Below, piece by piece: positions 17,405 to 26,979 of a stretch of 64,000 bases of DNA. Under the pieces are notes generated by a model. That model searched no databases, was not told the origin of the DNA, and was given only the letters and a program-made list of their open reading frames with translations. Within the stretch, counting starts at the first letter, position 1; each line of letters begins with the position of its first letter. The position numbers and the translations under genes were made by a program. This DNA is from Sulfurospirillum cavolei (GTDB taxonomy: Bacteria > Campylobacterota > Campylobacteria > Campylobacterales > Sulfurospirillaceae), in NCBI RefSeq assembly GCF_000813325.1, contig NZ_BBQE01000002.1, one strand, 5' to 3'.

Positions 17405-18148
17405 TTATTTACTCCACAAGCTATTCAATAGTTTAACTAGCTTATGTACAGTTGTTGATGGATTGTCGCTTTCTGGATTATGTCCTTCTCCATGAAAACC
17501 TATTAATCTTTCTGCATTTTTAATAGCAATTTCTTGTAAAGCTTGAAGTTCTTCAAAAATATGTTCTGTAACATCAACCTGTTTAATAGTATCTTTATCA
17601 AGTCGCGCAAATTTTGAAGCATTTTGAGCTTGCAATTTTTCTATTACTTTTGTTAAAAGGTCATCTCGTGCAATAGCGCTATCAAGATAATTAAAATGAA
17701 GTAAATACCACAACTCAAACGCATCATTTGAATAAGCAACATTGACTTTTAACCGTTTTGCCTGCGCTAAAGCATTATTAAAATCTTCTACGCTGTGACC
17801 TCCACCATTCACCCGTTCTTTATCTCTGTCAATGATAATCCATTTATGTCGAAAATCCTTATAGGTTTTCCCGCTAAATTTGCATTTATGATTTACAAGG
17901 TCTTCTAAAATTCCCGTAGGATGAGTATTGGTATGCTCTGCTATCACAAAAGAATCAGGCGTAATTTTTTTAACATCTCTCAGTTGCTTCACTAGCATTT
18001 TAAAATATGTTGGAGCAGAAGCCTCATCTTCACAGGCAATGATAATATCGGGGATTTGCTCTTTTGTTGCGCTTTTACGCTTTAAATCTTGTTTAGTTTG
18101 TTCTCGTTTTTGTGCTTGTTCAGCCTCTTTATCTTTTCTTCTACCCAT
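17405..18148 (-). CDS. RloB/AbiLii-like protein (abortive-infection effector candidate)
   Basis: A 247-residue protein of the RloB type. A basic, highly charged N-terminus (about residues 1-30) leads into IIIACEDEASAPTYF near 36, KWIIIDRDKE near 101 and SNDAFELWYLLHF near 140. This is a TOPRIM-like pattern of acidic residues and is characteristic of the partner of AAA15-type ATPases in AbiL/RloAB loci. It is 2 bp downstream of the ATPase gene. The pair is expected to act in phage defence, with this protein as nuclease-like effector. Base composition is clearly more AT-rich than neighbours. Confidence 0.8.
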   Translation of the reverse strand: MGRRKDKEAEQAQKREQTKQDLKRKSATKEQIPDIIIACEDEASAPTYFKMLVKQLRDVKKITPDSFVIAEHTNTHPTGILEDLVNHKCKFSGKTYKDFRHKWIIIDRDKERVNGGGHSVEDFNNALAQAKRLKVNVAYSNDAFELWYLLHFNYLDSAIARDDLLTKVIEKLQAQNASKFARLDKDTIKQVDVTEHIFEELQALQEIAIKNAERLIGFHGEGHNPESDNPSTTVHKLVKLLNSLWSK

Positions 18149-18150
18149 AA

Positions 18151-19422
18151 CTAAAACTCAAACTTTCCAAGATACGGGATGGCTCCGTATTTTCCTTGAA
18201 TGTACTCTTTCTCAAAATCTGCGTCTTTTCGTACATCTTTAAACTCTGCTAACGCATTCAGATGAGTAGAACCATACACGTCTTTTTCCGTAAACCAAAT
18301 TTGATCTCGTCTAAACAAATGTGGCTTTAAAAGGTTGGTATCATGCGTTGTGAAAATCAATTGGGCATTCTTTGTGTTCACTTTTGGGTCATGAAAAAGT
18401 TTAATGAGGTGCATCGTAAGCATCGGATGTAAACTTGCATCAAGTTCATCAATCGCTAAAATTTTGCCTTCTTGTAAGGTATTTAAAATCGGAGCTGACA
18501 TTTTGAAAAATTTACGAGTACCTAAAGACTCTTCTCTATCAAGTTCAAAAACTTCTGTTTTTACAGCACTGTTTTTTTCATCAAATTTCGTGTGATACGT
18601 GTTAATATTAACTTGCTTAAAATTGATCTCCTCTACATTATTTTGCTTTAACTTTTCTAATGCAATTAGCTTTTCTAACATATCCTTAGGAACATCGGTT
18701 TCTTCTAATTGAATATCCTCGAGCCCAATATCAGCTGTTTTTACAAACTTAATAATTTCAGTTCTAAAATCCTCATGTTCCATTTGTTGCATCGTATAAT
18801 TAATATATCCATTATGATTAATACCATTGATGATATTAACATACTTGAACCAATTTAAAATACTTTTAGAAATGACACCATCATTTTGGTCACATTTCCA
18901 AAGAAAGAGTTGATTTTTTGAAATATTAATTTTGAATTTTTTTTTGTCAAAGAATTGATACCCTTCTTTAAAGGTTGGATTGACATACTCTTCTTCATCC
19001 ACTTCTCTATAAAACAGTTTTGCTTCTTTTCCTTTTTCATCGGCATAGAGCCATTCTGCATACACCGTTGTAGTATCTATTTCAAAACCGTAACGGTATT
19101 TAGTCATACCAATAAAAAAGATAATCTCAAAGGTGCTTGAAGCATCTTGTGTCGCAGTATTGAGTTTAAAAGGATCATGCGGAAGCGTATCGGTTGATTG
19201 AATCACTTTCATTTTATTGAGTACCACACGTCTCATAAATGCCATAGCACTTAAAACATTACTTTTACCACTAGCGTTCGAACCATAAATAACCGCACTG
19301 TTGAGTAACTCGTAATTTCGAATATTAAAGAATCTTTCTTTATCTTTAGTGGCAGTCATCATACTCAAAGTGACTTTGTCCTTAATCGAGCGATAATTAT
19401 CAACACTAAATTGAACTAACAT
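18151..19422 (-). CDS. AAA15-family ATPase RloA/AbiLi-like
   Basis: A 423-residue ABC-type/SMC-like ATPase. The N-terminal FSVDNYRSIKDKV is the usual start of OLD/RloA-like ATPases. Walker A is GSNASGKSN near residue 47 and Walker B is LAIDELDASLHP near 327, followed by the H-loop region LIFTTHDTNLL near 360. The central region (about 100-300) is family-variable. With the adjacent RloB gene it forms an AbiL/RloAB-type abortive-infection pair, where the ATPase is thought to sense infection and license the effector. AT-rich composition suggests acquisition by transfer. Confidence 0.85.
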   Translation of the reverse strand: MLVQFSVDNYRSIKDKVTLSMMTATKDKERFFNIRNYELLNSAVIYGSNASGKSNVLSAMAFMRRVVLNKMKVIQSTDTLPHDPFKLNTATQDASSTFEIIFFIGMTKYRYGFEIDTTTVYAEWLYADEKGKEAKLFYREVDEEEYVNPTFKEGYQFFDKKKFKINISKNQLFLWKCDQNDGVISKSILNWFKYVNIINGINHNGYINYTMQQMEHEDFRTEIIKFVKTADIGLEDIQLEETDVPKDMLEKLIALEKLKQNNVEEINFKQVNINTYHTKFDEKNSAVKTEVFELDREESLGTRKFFKMSAPILNTLQEGKILAIDELDASLHPMLTMHLIKLFHDPKVNTKNAQLIFTTHDTNLLKPHLFRRDQIWFTEKDVYGSTHLNALAEFKDVRKDADFEKEYIQGKYGAIPYLGKFEF

Positions 19423-19533
19423 AGGTAACTCCTCGTTTTATTACCTATATAATATCATTAAAATGCACAAAATAAAGCTTATTTTTGTAATTTTTTTACA
19501 AATATTATAAATATTTTATAAAAAAATAGCGCT

Positions 19534-20904
19534 TTACCCCAACTTCCATATCTTAAACCGTCTGTTTTTAATGGTCGTAGCGCATAGTCCTTCATACGCT
19601 TTATCGGCGTAGGTTCGCTCTATGGCGACGTAGGCGTATTTTTCTAAGATGTCGATTTTGCCGATGATGCTACCGCTTAGACCTAAGTCTTTGGTGAGTG
19701 TGCCAAGTATGTCGCCGGCACGCATTTTTTGTTTTTTGCCGGCGTCGATGCAAAGCGTGATGTAGAGGGCTTTTTTGGGTTTTGTGAGGGTTGGATTGAG
19801 ATCGCCTATGCTTTTACATGTAACGTTAAAATTTGCCGCTTCGAGCTCTTCCAAAAAGCTCTCTTCGCGTGGCGTGACGAAACTGATCGCCTTGCCCTCT
19901 TTGCCCATGCGCCCTGTTCGTCCGATGCGGTGGGTGTAGATTTCCATCGTTTGCGGCAGTTCGTAGTTGATGACCAGCTCCACGTCTTTGATGTCAAGTC
20001 CTCTTGCGGCAAGGTCGGTAGCAACGAGGATTTGTGCACTGCCGTTGGCAAAGAGAAGCAGATGCTCATCTCTGTCGATCTGTTCCAAATCGCCATGCAA
20101 AGAGAGCGCGTCAAAGCCCTCATCGATTAGGTAGCCTTGAAGTTCGGTAACGCCCACTTTGGTTTTGCAAAAAATGATGACCGACTTAGCATCACTCTGC
20201 AACAACACGCCTTTGAGTGCTTCTTCTTTTTCGCTAGGCTCCACACTGTAGCAGATTTGCGCTATATTGGAAGAGGTGCTTGCCTCTTCTTCGATGCTTA
20301 CATGTAAAGCATCATGTTGTACTTCCTTGCACATCTGCTCGATCTCTTTAGGGAAGGTGGCGGAGAACAGTAAGGTTTGGCGTTTGTTTGGCATTTTGGC
20401 GATGATCTTCTCGATGTCTTCGTAAAAACCCATGTCGAGCATGCGATCCGCTTCATCAAGCACGAGCGTTTTGATCTGTTCAAAGTTGATCGTTTTCTCT
20501 TGTAAATGCTGCAAAATGCGCCCCGGAGTGCCGACCACGATGTGCGCGCCATGCTCTAGGTTGATGCATTGCGGCACAAAACGCGTTCCCCCGCAAAGAG
20601 TGACGATCTTGATATTATGGGCAAATCTGGCGAGTCTTCTAAGCTCTGCACTCACTTGTTCGGCAAGCTCACGGGTCGGGCAGAGTACGACCGATTGGAT
20701 GCGCATGGAGTTTACATGTAAGCTCAAAAGAAGCGGCAGTCCAAACGCGGCGGTTTTGCCACTGCCTGTTTTGGCTTTAGCCACAAGGTCTTTTCCTTCA
20801 AGCGCTAAAGGAATGCATTCTCTTTGGACGGGAGTCATGGACACATAGCCCAAATAGTTTAAATTTTGGAGCATTTTCGGGTCTTGAATATACGCGTTAA
20901 ACAT
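19534..20904 (-). CDS. dbpA: DEAD-box ATP-dependent RNA helicase DbpA
   Basis: A 456-residue helicase. Motifs in order: AKTGSGKTA (Walker A), PTRELAEQ, DEADRMLDMGF, SAT, then the second RecA domain with ATDLAARGLD and HRIGRTGR. The C-terminal about 70 residues (MRAGDILGTLTKDLGLSG onward) are the DbpA RNA-binding domain, which in E. coli targets 23S rRNA hairpin 92 during 50S assembly. The start is the ATG at 20904 behind AAAGG; 20 further codons upstream would overlap the next gene. Three TTACATGTAA palindromes (19816, 20300, 20714) lie within this gene. Confidence 0.9.
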   Translation of the reverse strand: MFNAYIQDPKMLQNLNYLGYVSMTPVQRECIPLALEGKDLVAKAKTGSGKTAAFGLPLLLSLHVNSMRIQSVVLCPTRELAEQVSAELRRLARFAHNIKIVTLCGGTRFVPQCINLEHGAHIVVGTPGRILQHLQEKTINFEQIKTLVLDEADRMLDMGFYEDIEKIIAKMPNKRQTLLFSATFPKEIEQMCKEVQHDALHVSIEEEASTSSNIAQICYSVEPSEKEEALKGVLLQSDAKSVIIFCKTKVGVTELQGYLIDEGFDALSLHGDLEQIDRDEHLLLFANGSAQILVATDLAARGLDIKDVELVINYELPQTMEIYTHRIGRTGRMGKEGKAISFVTPREESFLEELEAANFNVTCKSIGDLNPTLTKPKKALYITLCIDAGKKQKMRAGDILGTLTKDLGLSGSIIGKIDILEKYAYVAIERTYADKAYEGLCATTIKNRRFKIWKLG

Positions 20905-20915
20905 AGATACCTTTT

Positions 20916-22769
20916 CTAAAAATTGGCTTTTTGATCCCACAATTCCGTGGTAAATTGAACACAACGGTTACGTCCGCTCTCTTTGGCTTTGTAAAGCGCG
21001 ACGTCGGCAAACTTGATCGCCTGCCAAAAACCGTCGGTGTCGTGAGGAAAGTCGCTAATACCGATGCAAATCGTCTTTTTCAAAATGCCGTCGGTCGTTT
21101 TGAAGCTGAACTCTTCAACGCTTTGTCGAATTTTTTCCGCAACGTTTGCACCGTAACCGACGTCCGTATCGATCAACAAGATCAAGAACTCCTCGCCGCC
21201 GAAGCGAATGACGATGTCCGATTCCCTGACGCATTTTTTCAAGATATGCGACGTCTCTTTCAGAACGCTATCACCGACGTCGTGACCGTATTTGTCGTTG
21301 ACCTGTTTGAAGTAGTCCATATCGCACATCAAAAGGCTGATCTGTTTTTTACGTCTGAGCGTACTGGCGATGATCTGATTGGAGTGATCTTGCAAGAAGC
21401 GACGGTTGTAAAGTCCCGTTAACCCGTCGACCAGCGAAGATTCGCGCAAGGTATTCATCAAACGTTTGGTCTCGATGACAGAAAGCGAATGTTTGATGTA
21501 ACTCTCCGCTTTGAAAATTTTCTCGTTGACTTCCTCCGCCGATGAGGCTTTGAAAACAAACTGTACGACGGCTCCGGCATGCCCCGAGACGATCAAAGGA
21601 ATACAAACGTGTTTTTTGCCCTCGTCGCGTAAAAACTCCTTGCACACTCCTTCGTATTCGAACGAAGAGACTTTATGCCCTGTTTTTTGCGCGCGGCACA
21701 GGGTGCAATTATGCAAAATTTCTTCGTTACATGCGATCTCTTCGCTTAAAGGATAGACCATATTCATCGTTTGTTTGGCGGCATTGACGTCAAAAATGCG
21801 GTACTCGTCGATACCCGCTTCTTTTTCAAACACTTCACCCAAACGCGTATAGACCACTTCGAGCGAACTATCCTCTTCGATGACTTTTTTAAACACGGTC
21901 ACGCCGTAGACGGTATCGACCAGTTTGTTAAATTCGCGCGAGAGCGTACCGATTTCATCTTTGGATTTGATTTTTAGTTTTTTGCTCAAATCCACTTCGC
22001 CCGTTCCCAAAGAGTGAATTTGTTGAATCATCGACTCGATCGGACGCGAAAAGGCTTCTCTCAGCCATCGCGTAAAGAGCATCAACAAAATAATCGCAAC
22101 GAAAATGACCCATGCGACGCTGTTGATCGACAGACGAATGGCATTATTGACCTGTTGCGAATAGTCTTGATACAAGCCGTTAATGCGTGCAGATAACGCT
22201 TGCGTCAACTCTTGCGTTTTTTGAATATGCGTATTTAAAACCTCTTTGGTTTGTTCGATCTCTTCGGCGCTTAAGGAATTTTTACGTTTTTGCGCCATTA
22301 AGACGCTCTCTTCCATCGCACCGATCTCTTTAAAAATCATCTGCAAAGCTTCAACGCTTTGCGAGTCTTCTTTGGAAAGCGACTGAATAAAAAGCTCAAA
22401 CACGTTACCGCTCATCGTCGTTTTTTGGTTATTGACGAGCGTTTCGGAGAGCGTATTTTTGGTTCGCGCCAAAAGGCCTTTGAGGTAAAATAAGGTCGTA
22501 TCAAACTCTTTCGTCGAACTCAAAGCGTTCTCGATCGAGGTCAATTCCGGACTCAAACATAAAACGACTTTCATATAAGGGAGCGTGCTTTGCGTCAGTT
22601 GTGAATAACGGTAATGAATAAAACTAAGGGAAGAGACCGTAATCGTACCGATAAAAACAAACCAAAAAAACGTACCGAACTCAAATAAAAAAAACTTCTT
22701 GCGAATCGGAAGATTGATAAACGTAATGAATTGTACGAATCTTTGCCAAAATCCGGTCATCTTTTCCAT
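20916..22769 (-). CDS. Membrane-bound diguanylate cyclase with HAMP domain
   Basis: A 617-residue inner-membrane protein. Transmembrane segments near residues 28-52 and 215-238 bracket a helical periplasmic sensor region. A HAMP domain (about 240-295) is followed by a cysteine-bearing GAF-like region (about 300-440) containing NCTLCRAQ. The C-terminal GGDEF domain (about 450-610) has GGEEF, a functional variant, so c-di-GMP synthesis is expected. The start is the ATG at 22769, with AAGGA 11 nt upstream; a GTG at 22778 is too close to that site. The sensed signal is unknown. Confidence 0.88.
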   Translation of the reverse strand: MEKMTGFWQRFVQFITFINLPIRKKFFLFEFGTFFWFVFIGTITVSSLSFIHYRYSQLTQSTLPYMKVVLCLSPELTSIENALSSTKEFDTTLFYLKGLLARTKNTLSETLVNNQKTTMSGNVFELFIQSLSKEDSQSVEALQMIFKEIGAMEESVLMAQKRKNSLSAEEIEQTKEVLNTHIQKTQELTQALSARINGLYQDYSQQVNNAIRLSINSVAWVIFVAIILLMLFTRWLREAFSRPIESMIQQIHSLGTGEVDLSKKLKIKSKDEIGTLSREFNKLVDTVYGVTVFKKVIEEDSSLEVVYTRLGEVFEKEAGIDEYRIFDVNAAKQTMNMVYPLSEEIACNEEILHNCTLCRAQKTGHKVSSFEYEGVCKEFLRDEGKKHVCIPLIVSGHAGAVVQFVFKASSAEEVNEKIFKAESYIKHSLSVIETKRLMNTLRESSLVDGLTGLYNRRFLQDHSNQIIASTLRRKKQISLLMCDMDYFKQVNDKYGHDVGDSVLKETSHILKKCVRESDIVIRFGGEEFLILLIDTDVGYGANVAEKIRQSVEEFSFKTTDGILKKTICIGISDFPHDTDGFWQAIKFADVALYKAKESGRNRCVQFTTELWDQKANF

Positions 22770-22865
22770 AATAGACACTATCCTTTTCTTGTAAAATTAT
22801 TAAAAATCAAACGTAAAATACTATCATAATTTTTGAATTTAGTTTCAAATAAATCGTTCATCTGC

Positions 22866-22871
22866 TATAAT
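22866..22871 (+). promoter_or_regulatory. Extended -10 (TGC-TATAAT) upstream of psd
   Basis: A perfect extended -10 element lies 31 nt upstream of the psd ATG, placing the start near 22878. It probably also drives the overlapping EAL-protein gene. Confidence 0.6.
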
Positions 22872-22902
22872 CTAGCCAAAATTAAATACGCAAAAGAGAA
22901 AC

Positions 22903-23796
22903 ATGCAACGATACCCAAGCTTTAAAACTTCCGTATTATCGAGACTATTCGGACGCTTTGCCCGCAAAAAATTCCCATCTTTTTTTCAATACGTCATCAA
23001 TCAAACCTACGTTCGATGCATGAACGTCGATCTTAAGGCGTTCAAAAACGCCGCTTCGTATGAAAGCCTCAACGCGCTTTTTACGCGTAAACTCGTCACG
23101 CCGCGTTCTTTCGATACCGATGCATCCGTCTTCATCTCTCCGTGCGACGGCACAGTCAGCGCTTACGGAACGATCCAAAACGACACGGCATTGCAAATCA
23201 AAGGCTTTGACTACCGAATCGGTGCGCTTTTGAGCGATTACGTCTCCAAAAGTAACCGACAGAAACTCCAAAACGGCGTTTTTATCAACGTTTACCTCTC
23301 GCCTAAAGATTACCATCGTTACCATGCCCCGTTGGATATGCGTATCGCTAAAGCCGTTCATATTCCGGGGAAATTATACCCCGTTAACCTTTCGTGGCTG
23401 AAAAAAGTTGACGAATTATTTATCGAAAATGAACGAGTTGTGCTAGAATGTTACACTAAGAACGATCACGTATTTTACATGGTTTTTGTGGGGGCACTAA
23501 ACGTCGGTAAAATGGTCTTTCATTTCGATCCGTCGATTCAGACCAATGCCTCTTCTAAACTTCAACGTTATTATTATTATACCGATTTACACGTTAAAAA
23601 AGGCGATGAAATAGGATTATTTGAGATGGGTTCGACGATTGTTATGCTCTTTGAACCGAATGCGCTTGAATGGGATTTTTCCGCCCTCGATAACGTCACG
23701 TTCGGACAAACATTAGGAAGGGTACGAAGGCATGAACCAAATGAGCACTATCAGACAATCGCCGCCGAATCAACCGCTGACGCTTCTGTACCTTGA
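22903..23796 (+). CDS. psd: Phosphatidylserine decarboxylase proenzyme
   Basis: A 297-residue membrane-associated enzyme that makes phosphatidylethanolamine. Conserved blocks: FTRKL near 61, SPCDGTVS near 79, YLSPKDYHRYHAP near 129-141 with the catalytic histidine, and the self-cleavage site MGST near 247 (usual LGST), where the serine becomes the pyruvoyl group. The last about 20 residues extend past the normal family end and overlap the following gene by 65 bp in another frame, so the two are translated from one message. Confidence 0.92.
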   Translation: MQRYPSFKTSVLSRLFGRFARKKFPSFFQYVINQTYVRCMNVDLKAFKNAASYESLNALFTRKLVTPRSFDTDASVFISPCDGTVSAYGTIQNDTALQIKGFDYRIGALLSDYVSKSNRQKLQNGVFINVYLSPKDYHRYHAPLDMRIAKAVHIPGKLYPVNLSWLKKVDELFIENERVVLECYTKNDHVFYMVFVGALNVGKMVFHFDPSIQTNASSKLQRYYYYTDLHVKKGDEIGLFEMGSTIVMLFEPNALEWDFSALDNVTFGQTLGRVRRHEPNEHYQTIAAESTADASVP

Positions 23797-25717
23797 GAGC
23801 GACGCGACGGCACGCACGGCGGCAAAAACTCTTTTTCTCAGCCGATTTGAAACGCTTTATACGGCGGAAAACGTCGAACAAGCGCACTTACTTTACGAAG
23901 AACATCGCTCAGAGATCGATGTTATCGTGACGGAATTGTCTTTTCCGCACGCAAGCGGTATCGATCTGATACGTTGGGTTCGCGAACAAAACACTTTCGT
24001 AACCGTCGTTGCTTTGTGCGCGCGAGGCGACACGGCGTTCATTCCCCAAGCGCTCGAGCTCAACGTGGACGGGTTTTTGTTTAAACCTTTTACGCAAGAA
24101 CAACTCTTTTCGACCTTGGATCATCTTTTAGAAAAAATTTACCTGCGCTACGAAAATACGCAAAACGCTTTGTTACTCAAACAATATATCGATATTACCA
24201 ATGCCAGTTCTATTATCTCCAAAACCGATCCTAACGGCTTTATTACCTTTGTCAACGACAAATTTTGCCAAATAACGGGCTATCGACCGGACGAATTACT
24301 CGGACAACAACACAATATCATTCGCCATCCCGATATGCCCAAAAGTGCCTTTAAAGACCTCTGGGCGACGATCAAAGCGAAAAAAACATGGCAAGGCGTC
24401 GTTAAAAACCGTGCTAAAAACGGCGATCCTTATTACGTCAAAACGACGGTTCAGCCTATTTTAAACGCCAACGGAGAGATTGAGGAGTTTATCTCCTTGC
24501 GTCACGACATTACCGCCATCATGAGCGATAAAAAGCAATTGTTCGACTACCTCTCCGCCAACGCCCTCTCCGTGCTCATTTTGATTCAAATCGAAGATTA
24601 TACGGTGCTGGAGAAATTTTACGACAAAGGCAGCGTGGAAAAAATCGAACAGACTTTCGGCAAAACACTGCTCTATTTAATGCCCAATCCTTGGGGATTT
24701 CAGCGTATTTATCATCTTGAAAACGGGTTGTACGCGTTTGCGATCGACCGACGAAGTTGTCGCGCGGATAAAGAAGAGATTCACGCCGTCTTGGAGCAAT
24801 TTTTAGCCAACGTCAAAGAACATGTCGTCAAAATCGACACCATCGAATACGATATTTCCGTTATTTGCAGTTACACGTACGGGATTTTTAAAGTCTTCGA
24901 AGATGCAAAAATCGGTATCGAACAAGCCATCGCAACCAAACAACCCATCGTTTATGCCGACGGATTATCGGGCATCGAGTACGATAACGCATTGAAAAAT
25001 ATCGAAACGATTCACACCATTAAAACCGCCATCGATACGGGAAACATTCTCTCCTATTTTCAACCGATCGTCGATAATCGTACGCGCAAGATCGCCAAAT
25101 ACGAATCGCTCGTACGCCTTGTCAACGAAGGCGGGCAACTTCTGACGCCTTACTTTTTCTTGGAAGTCGCCAAAAAGGGGCGTTATTACTCTAAAATTAC
25201 CAAAATCGTCCTCGACAATTCGTTTGCGGCACTTTTAAAAATTCCCGACGCCGCCATTTCGATCAATCTTTCGCTCCACGACATCGAACGCGAAGAGATT
25301 ATTCGTCATATTTTTCAGCTTTTAGACCGCTATCCCGAGCAGACTTCCCGCATCGTATTCGAGCTTTTGGAAAGCGAAGACATTCGCGATATTGCCCACA
25401 TTCAACGTTTCATTCAAAACGTCAAACAAAGAGGCGTAAAAATCGCGATCGACGATTTTGGAACGGGATATTCGAATTTTGAGCGTATGCTTTCGTATGA
25501 ACCCGATATTTTAAAAATCGACGGAAGTCTCATTCGCAATATCGATACCAACGAAGTCAATCGCAATATCGTCGAAACCATCGTCTTATTTGCCCAAAAA
25601 CAACGCTTGGAAACCGTCGCCGAATTCGTCGAAAACGAAGCGATCTACCGTATCGTCACGGATTTGGGCGTCGACTACTCGCAAGGCTACCACTTCGGAC
25701 GCCCCGAATTGTTTTAA
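23732..25717 (+). CDS. REC-PAS-degenerate GGDEF-EAL c-di-GMP phosphodiesterase candidate
   Basis: A 661-residue soluble protein. A receiver domain (about residues 17-130) with an acidic D/E cluster is followed by a PAS domain (about 150-265) closely like those in the HD-GYP protein at 1.6 kb (ISKTDPNGFITFVN, IRHPDMPKSAFKDLW). The GGDEF region (about 270-410) has lost the signature. The EAL domain (about 420-655) keeps ESLVRL near 456, ELLESED, AIDDFGTGYS near 573 and FGRP at the end, so hydrolysis is plausible. It overlaps psd by 65 bp. ATG at 23732 is used; 23741 is an alternative. Confidence 0.85.
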   Translation: MNQMSTIRQSPPNQPLTLLYLESDATARTAAKTLFLSRFETLYTAENVEQAHLLYEEHRSEIDVIVTELSFPHASGIDLIRWVREQNTFVTVVALCARGDTAFIPQALELNVDGFLFKPFTQEQLFSTLDHLLEKIYLRYENTQNALLLKQYIDITNASSIISKTDPNGFITFVNDKFCQITGYRPDELLGQQHNIIRHPDMPKSAFKDLWATIKAKKTWQGVVKNRAKNGDPYYVKTTVQPILNANGEIEEFISLRHDITAIMSDKKQLFDYLSANALSVLILIQIEDYTVLEKFYDKGSVEKIEQTFGKTLLYLMPNPWGFQRIYHLENGLYAFAIDRRSCRADKEEIHAVLEQFLANVKEHVVKIDTIEYDISVICSYTYGIFKVFEDAKIGIEQAIATKQPIVYADGLSGIEYDNALKNIETIHTIKTAIDTGNILSYFQPIVDNRTRKIAKYESLVRLVNEGGQLLTPYFFLEVAKKGRYYSKITKIVLDNSFAALLKIPDAAISINLSLHDIEREEIIRHIFQLLDRYPEQTSRIVFELLESEDIRDIAHIQRFIQNVKQRGVKIAIDDFGTGYSNFERMLSYEPDILKIDGSLIRNIDTNEVNRNIVETIVLFAQKQRLETVAEFVENEAIYRIVTDLGVDYSQGYHFGRPELF

Positions 25718-25719
25718 AC

Positions 25720-25749
25720 GCTTTGACATGTAAGCTTACATGTCAAAGC
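25720..25749. terminator. Perfect 30-bp palindrome between convergent genes (bidirectional terminator)
   Basis: The 30 bases are a perfect palindrome centred on AAGCTT, made from two inverted ACATGT copies (25726 and 25738). It lies 3 bp after the EAL-gene stop and 12 bp from the porin stop, exactly where a two-way terminator is needed. Confidence 0.75.
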
Positions 25750-25760
25750 ATAAAAGGGTT

Positions 25761-26960
25761 TTAGAACTTATAGCTTGCGCTAAATCGAAACTCGTGTTTA
25801 TCTAACGCACCTGCTTTATCACGGTTTTCTTTGTCATACATCACAAGAAGATTGAGCCCTTTGAGTGCGCCATCAAAGGCGTAATTGCCCGTGAGTGAAA
25901 CGTAGGAAGCTTTGCCGTACGAGAGATCGTCATCGTCGGTTACCGTATAGCTTGTCGCAAGCGTCGTTGTCGGTGTAAACGCGTAGCTTAGACCGATCGC
26001 GTACGCATCGGTGTTCGCAGGATAACTGCTAGAAAGTATGATCGTTCCGGTGTACGCAAGATCCGCGCCCCAACCGATTCCCGGAGTCACGGTTGCATCT
26101 TTACTGACACTGCTATACGCGACATAACCGCCAAGGGCTCCGTATCCAAGGCTTGCTTTAAGACCGTAAAGATCGGCATTTTTGCTCCCCGTGACGTCTT
26201 TATCGCTGTAGTAGTATTGCGCCGCTAAACCATAGGTAAAGGCGTTAACCATCGCACTGTACGCCGCTTCCGCATACGCCATCGCTCCGTTGGTATTAAG
26301 ATCTTCCGCATACGCCGCGGTTAAGGTTAAGCCCGTAATTGATTTATTCACAGCAACCAAAGTATACGCACCGTCTTCTAACAACGGGGAAACGCCATAC
26401 GGATTGCTATAGGTGGTAAATTTACCGATATTGCCCGCCCCATCAGTTTGCGCTTGGAATTTTTGTACGTATGCCGCGGTCAATGTTGTGTTGGGAAGGT
26501 CGGTATTGACGATGCTAGCACCCTCAAACGCCTCTTTCACGATACGATTGCCCAAAGATGCGATGAGTGGGGTATTTAAAAACATGCGTCCGACTTGAAC
26601 GGTGGTTTTACCCGCACTGTAGGCTAAATAGGCTTCGGAAAGTTGTGCACCCGAGCCGTACTCATCCCAACCGAATTGTGTTTTCGCATGGGAACTTGCA
26701 AACGGTGCACTGTTGGCTTGTCCCGTTAAACCGAGGCTAAACCCGTTGAAGGAACCTGTCGTATACCCAAGAACAACGCCCGTATTGAAAATTGATTCGC
26801 CCGAAATCGCAGGATTGCGGTCACGATCCCAGTAAAACGCTTTGAGTTCACCGCTTACTTTGCCTTCTTTGAACGCATCTGCCAACGTATCGGCACTGAA
26901 TGCACAGGTACTAAGCCCTGCCACACACGCTGCTACTAAGCTAAGATTTGCCAATTTCAT
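25761..26960 (-). CDS. Outer-membrane porin (OprD/campylobacter-type)
   Basis: A 399-residue beta-barrel porin. The signal peptide ends at about AFSA-D (residues 22-23). The mature start DTLADAFKEGKVSGEL is shared with the second porin at 48-49.4 kb. Alternating amphipathic strands run throughout and the C-terminus ends in RFSASYKF, with terminal aromatic residue as required for BAM assembly. It probably provides general diffusion of small solutes. A 24-bp hairpin lies in its 5' UTR just upstream of the GGAGGAG site. Confidence 0.9.
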   Translation of the reverse strand: MKLANLSLVAACVAGLSTCAFSADTLADAFKEGKVSGELKAFYWDRDRNPAISGESIFNTGVVLGYTTGSFNGFSLGLTGQANSAPFASSHAKTQFGWDEYGSGAQLSEAYLAYSAGKTTVQVGRMFLNTPLIASLGNRIVKEAFEGASIVNTDLPNTTLTAAYVQKFQAQTDGAGNIGKFTTYSNPYGVSPLLEDGAYTLVAVNKSITGLTLTAAYAEDLNTNGAMAYAEAAYSAMVNAFTYGLAAQYYYSDKDVTGSKNADLYGLKASLGYGALGGYVAYSSVSKDATVTPGIGWGADLAYTGTIILSSSYPANTDAYAIGLSYAFTPTTTLATSYTVTDDDDLSYGKASYVSLTGNYAFDGALKGLNLLVMYDKENRDKAGALDKHEFRFSASYKF

Positions 26961-26979
26961 ATGTTTCTCCTCCGTAGTG

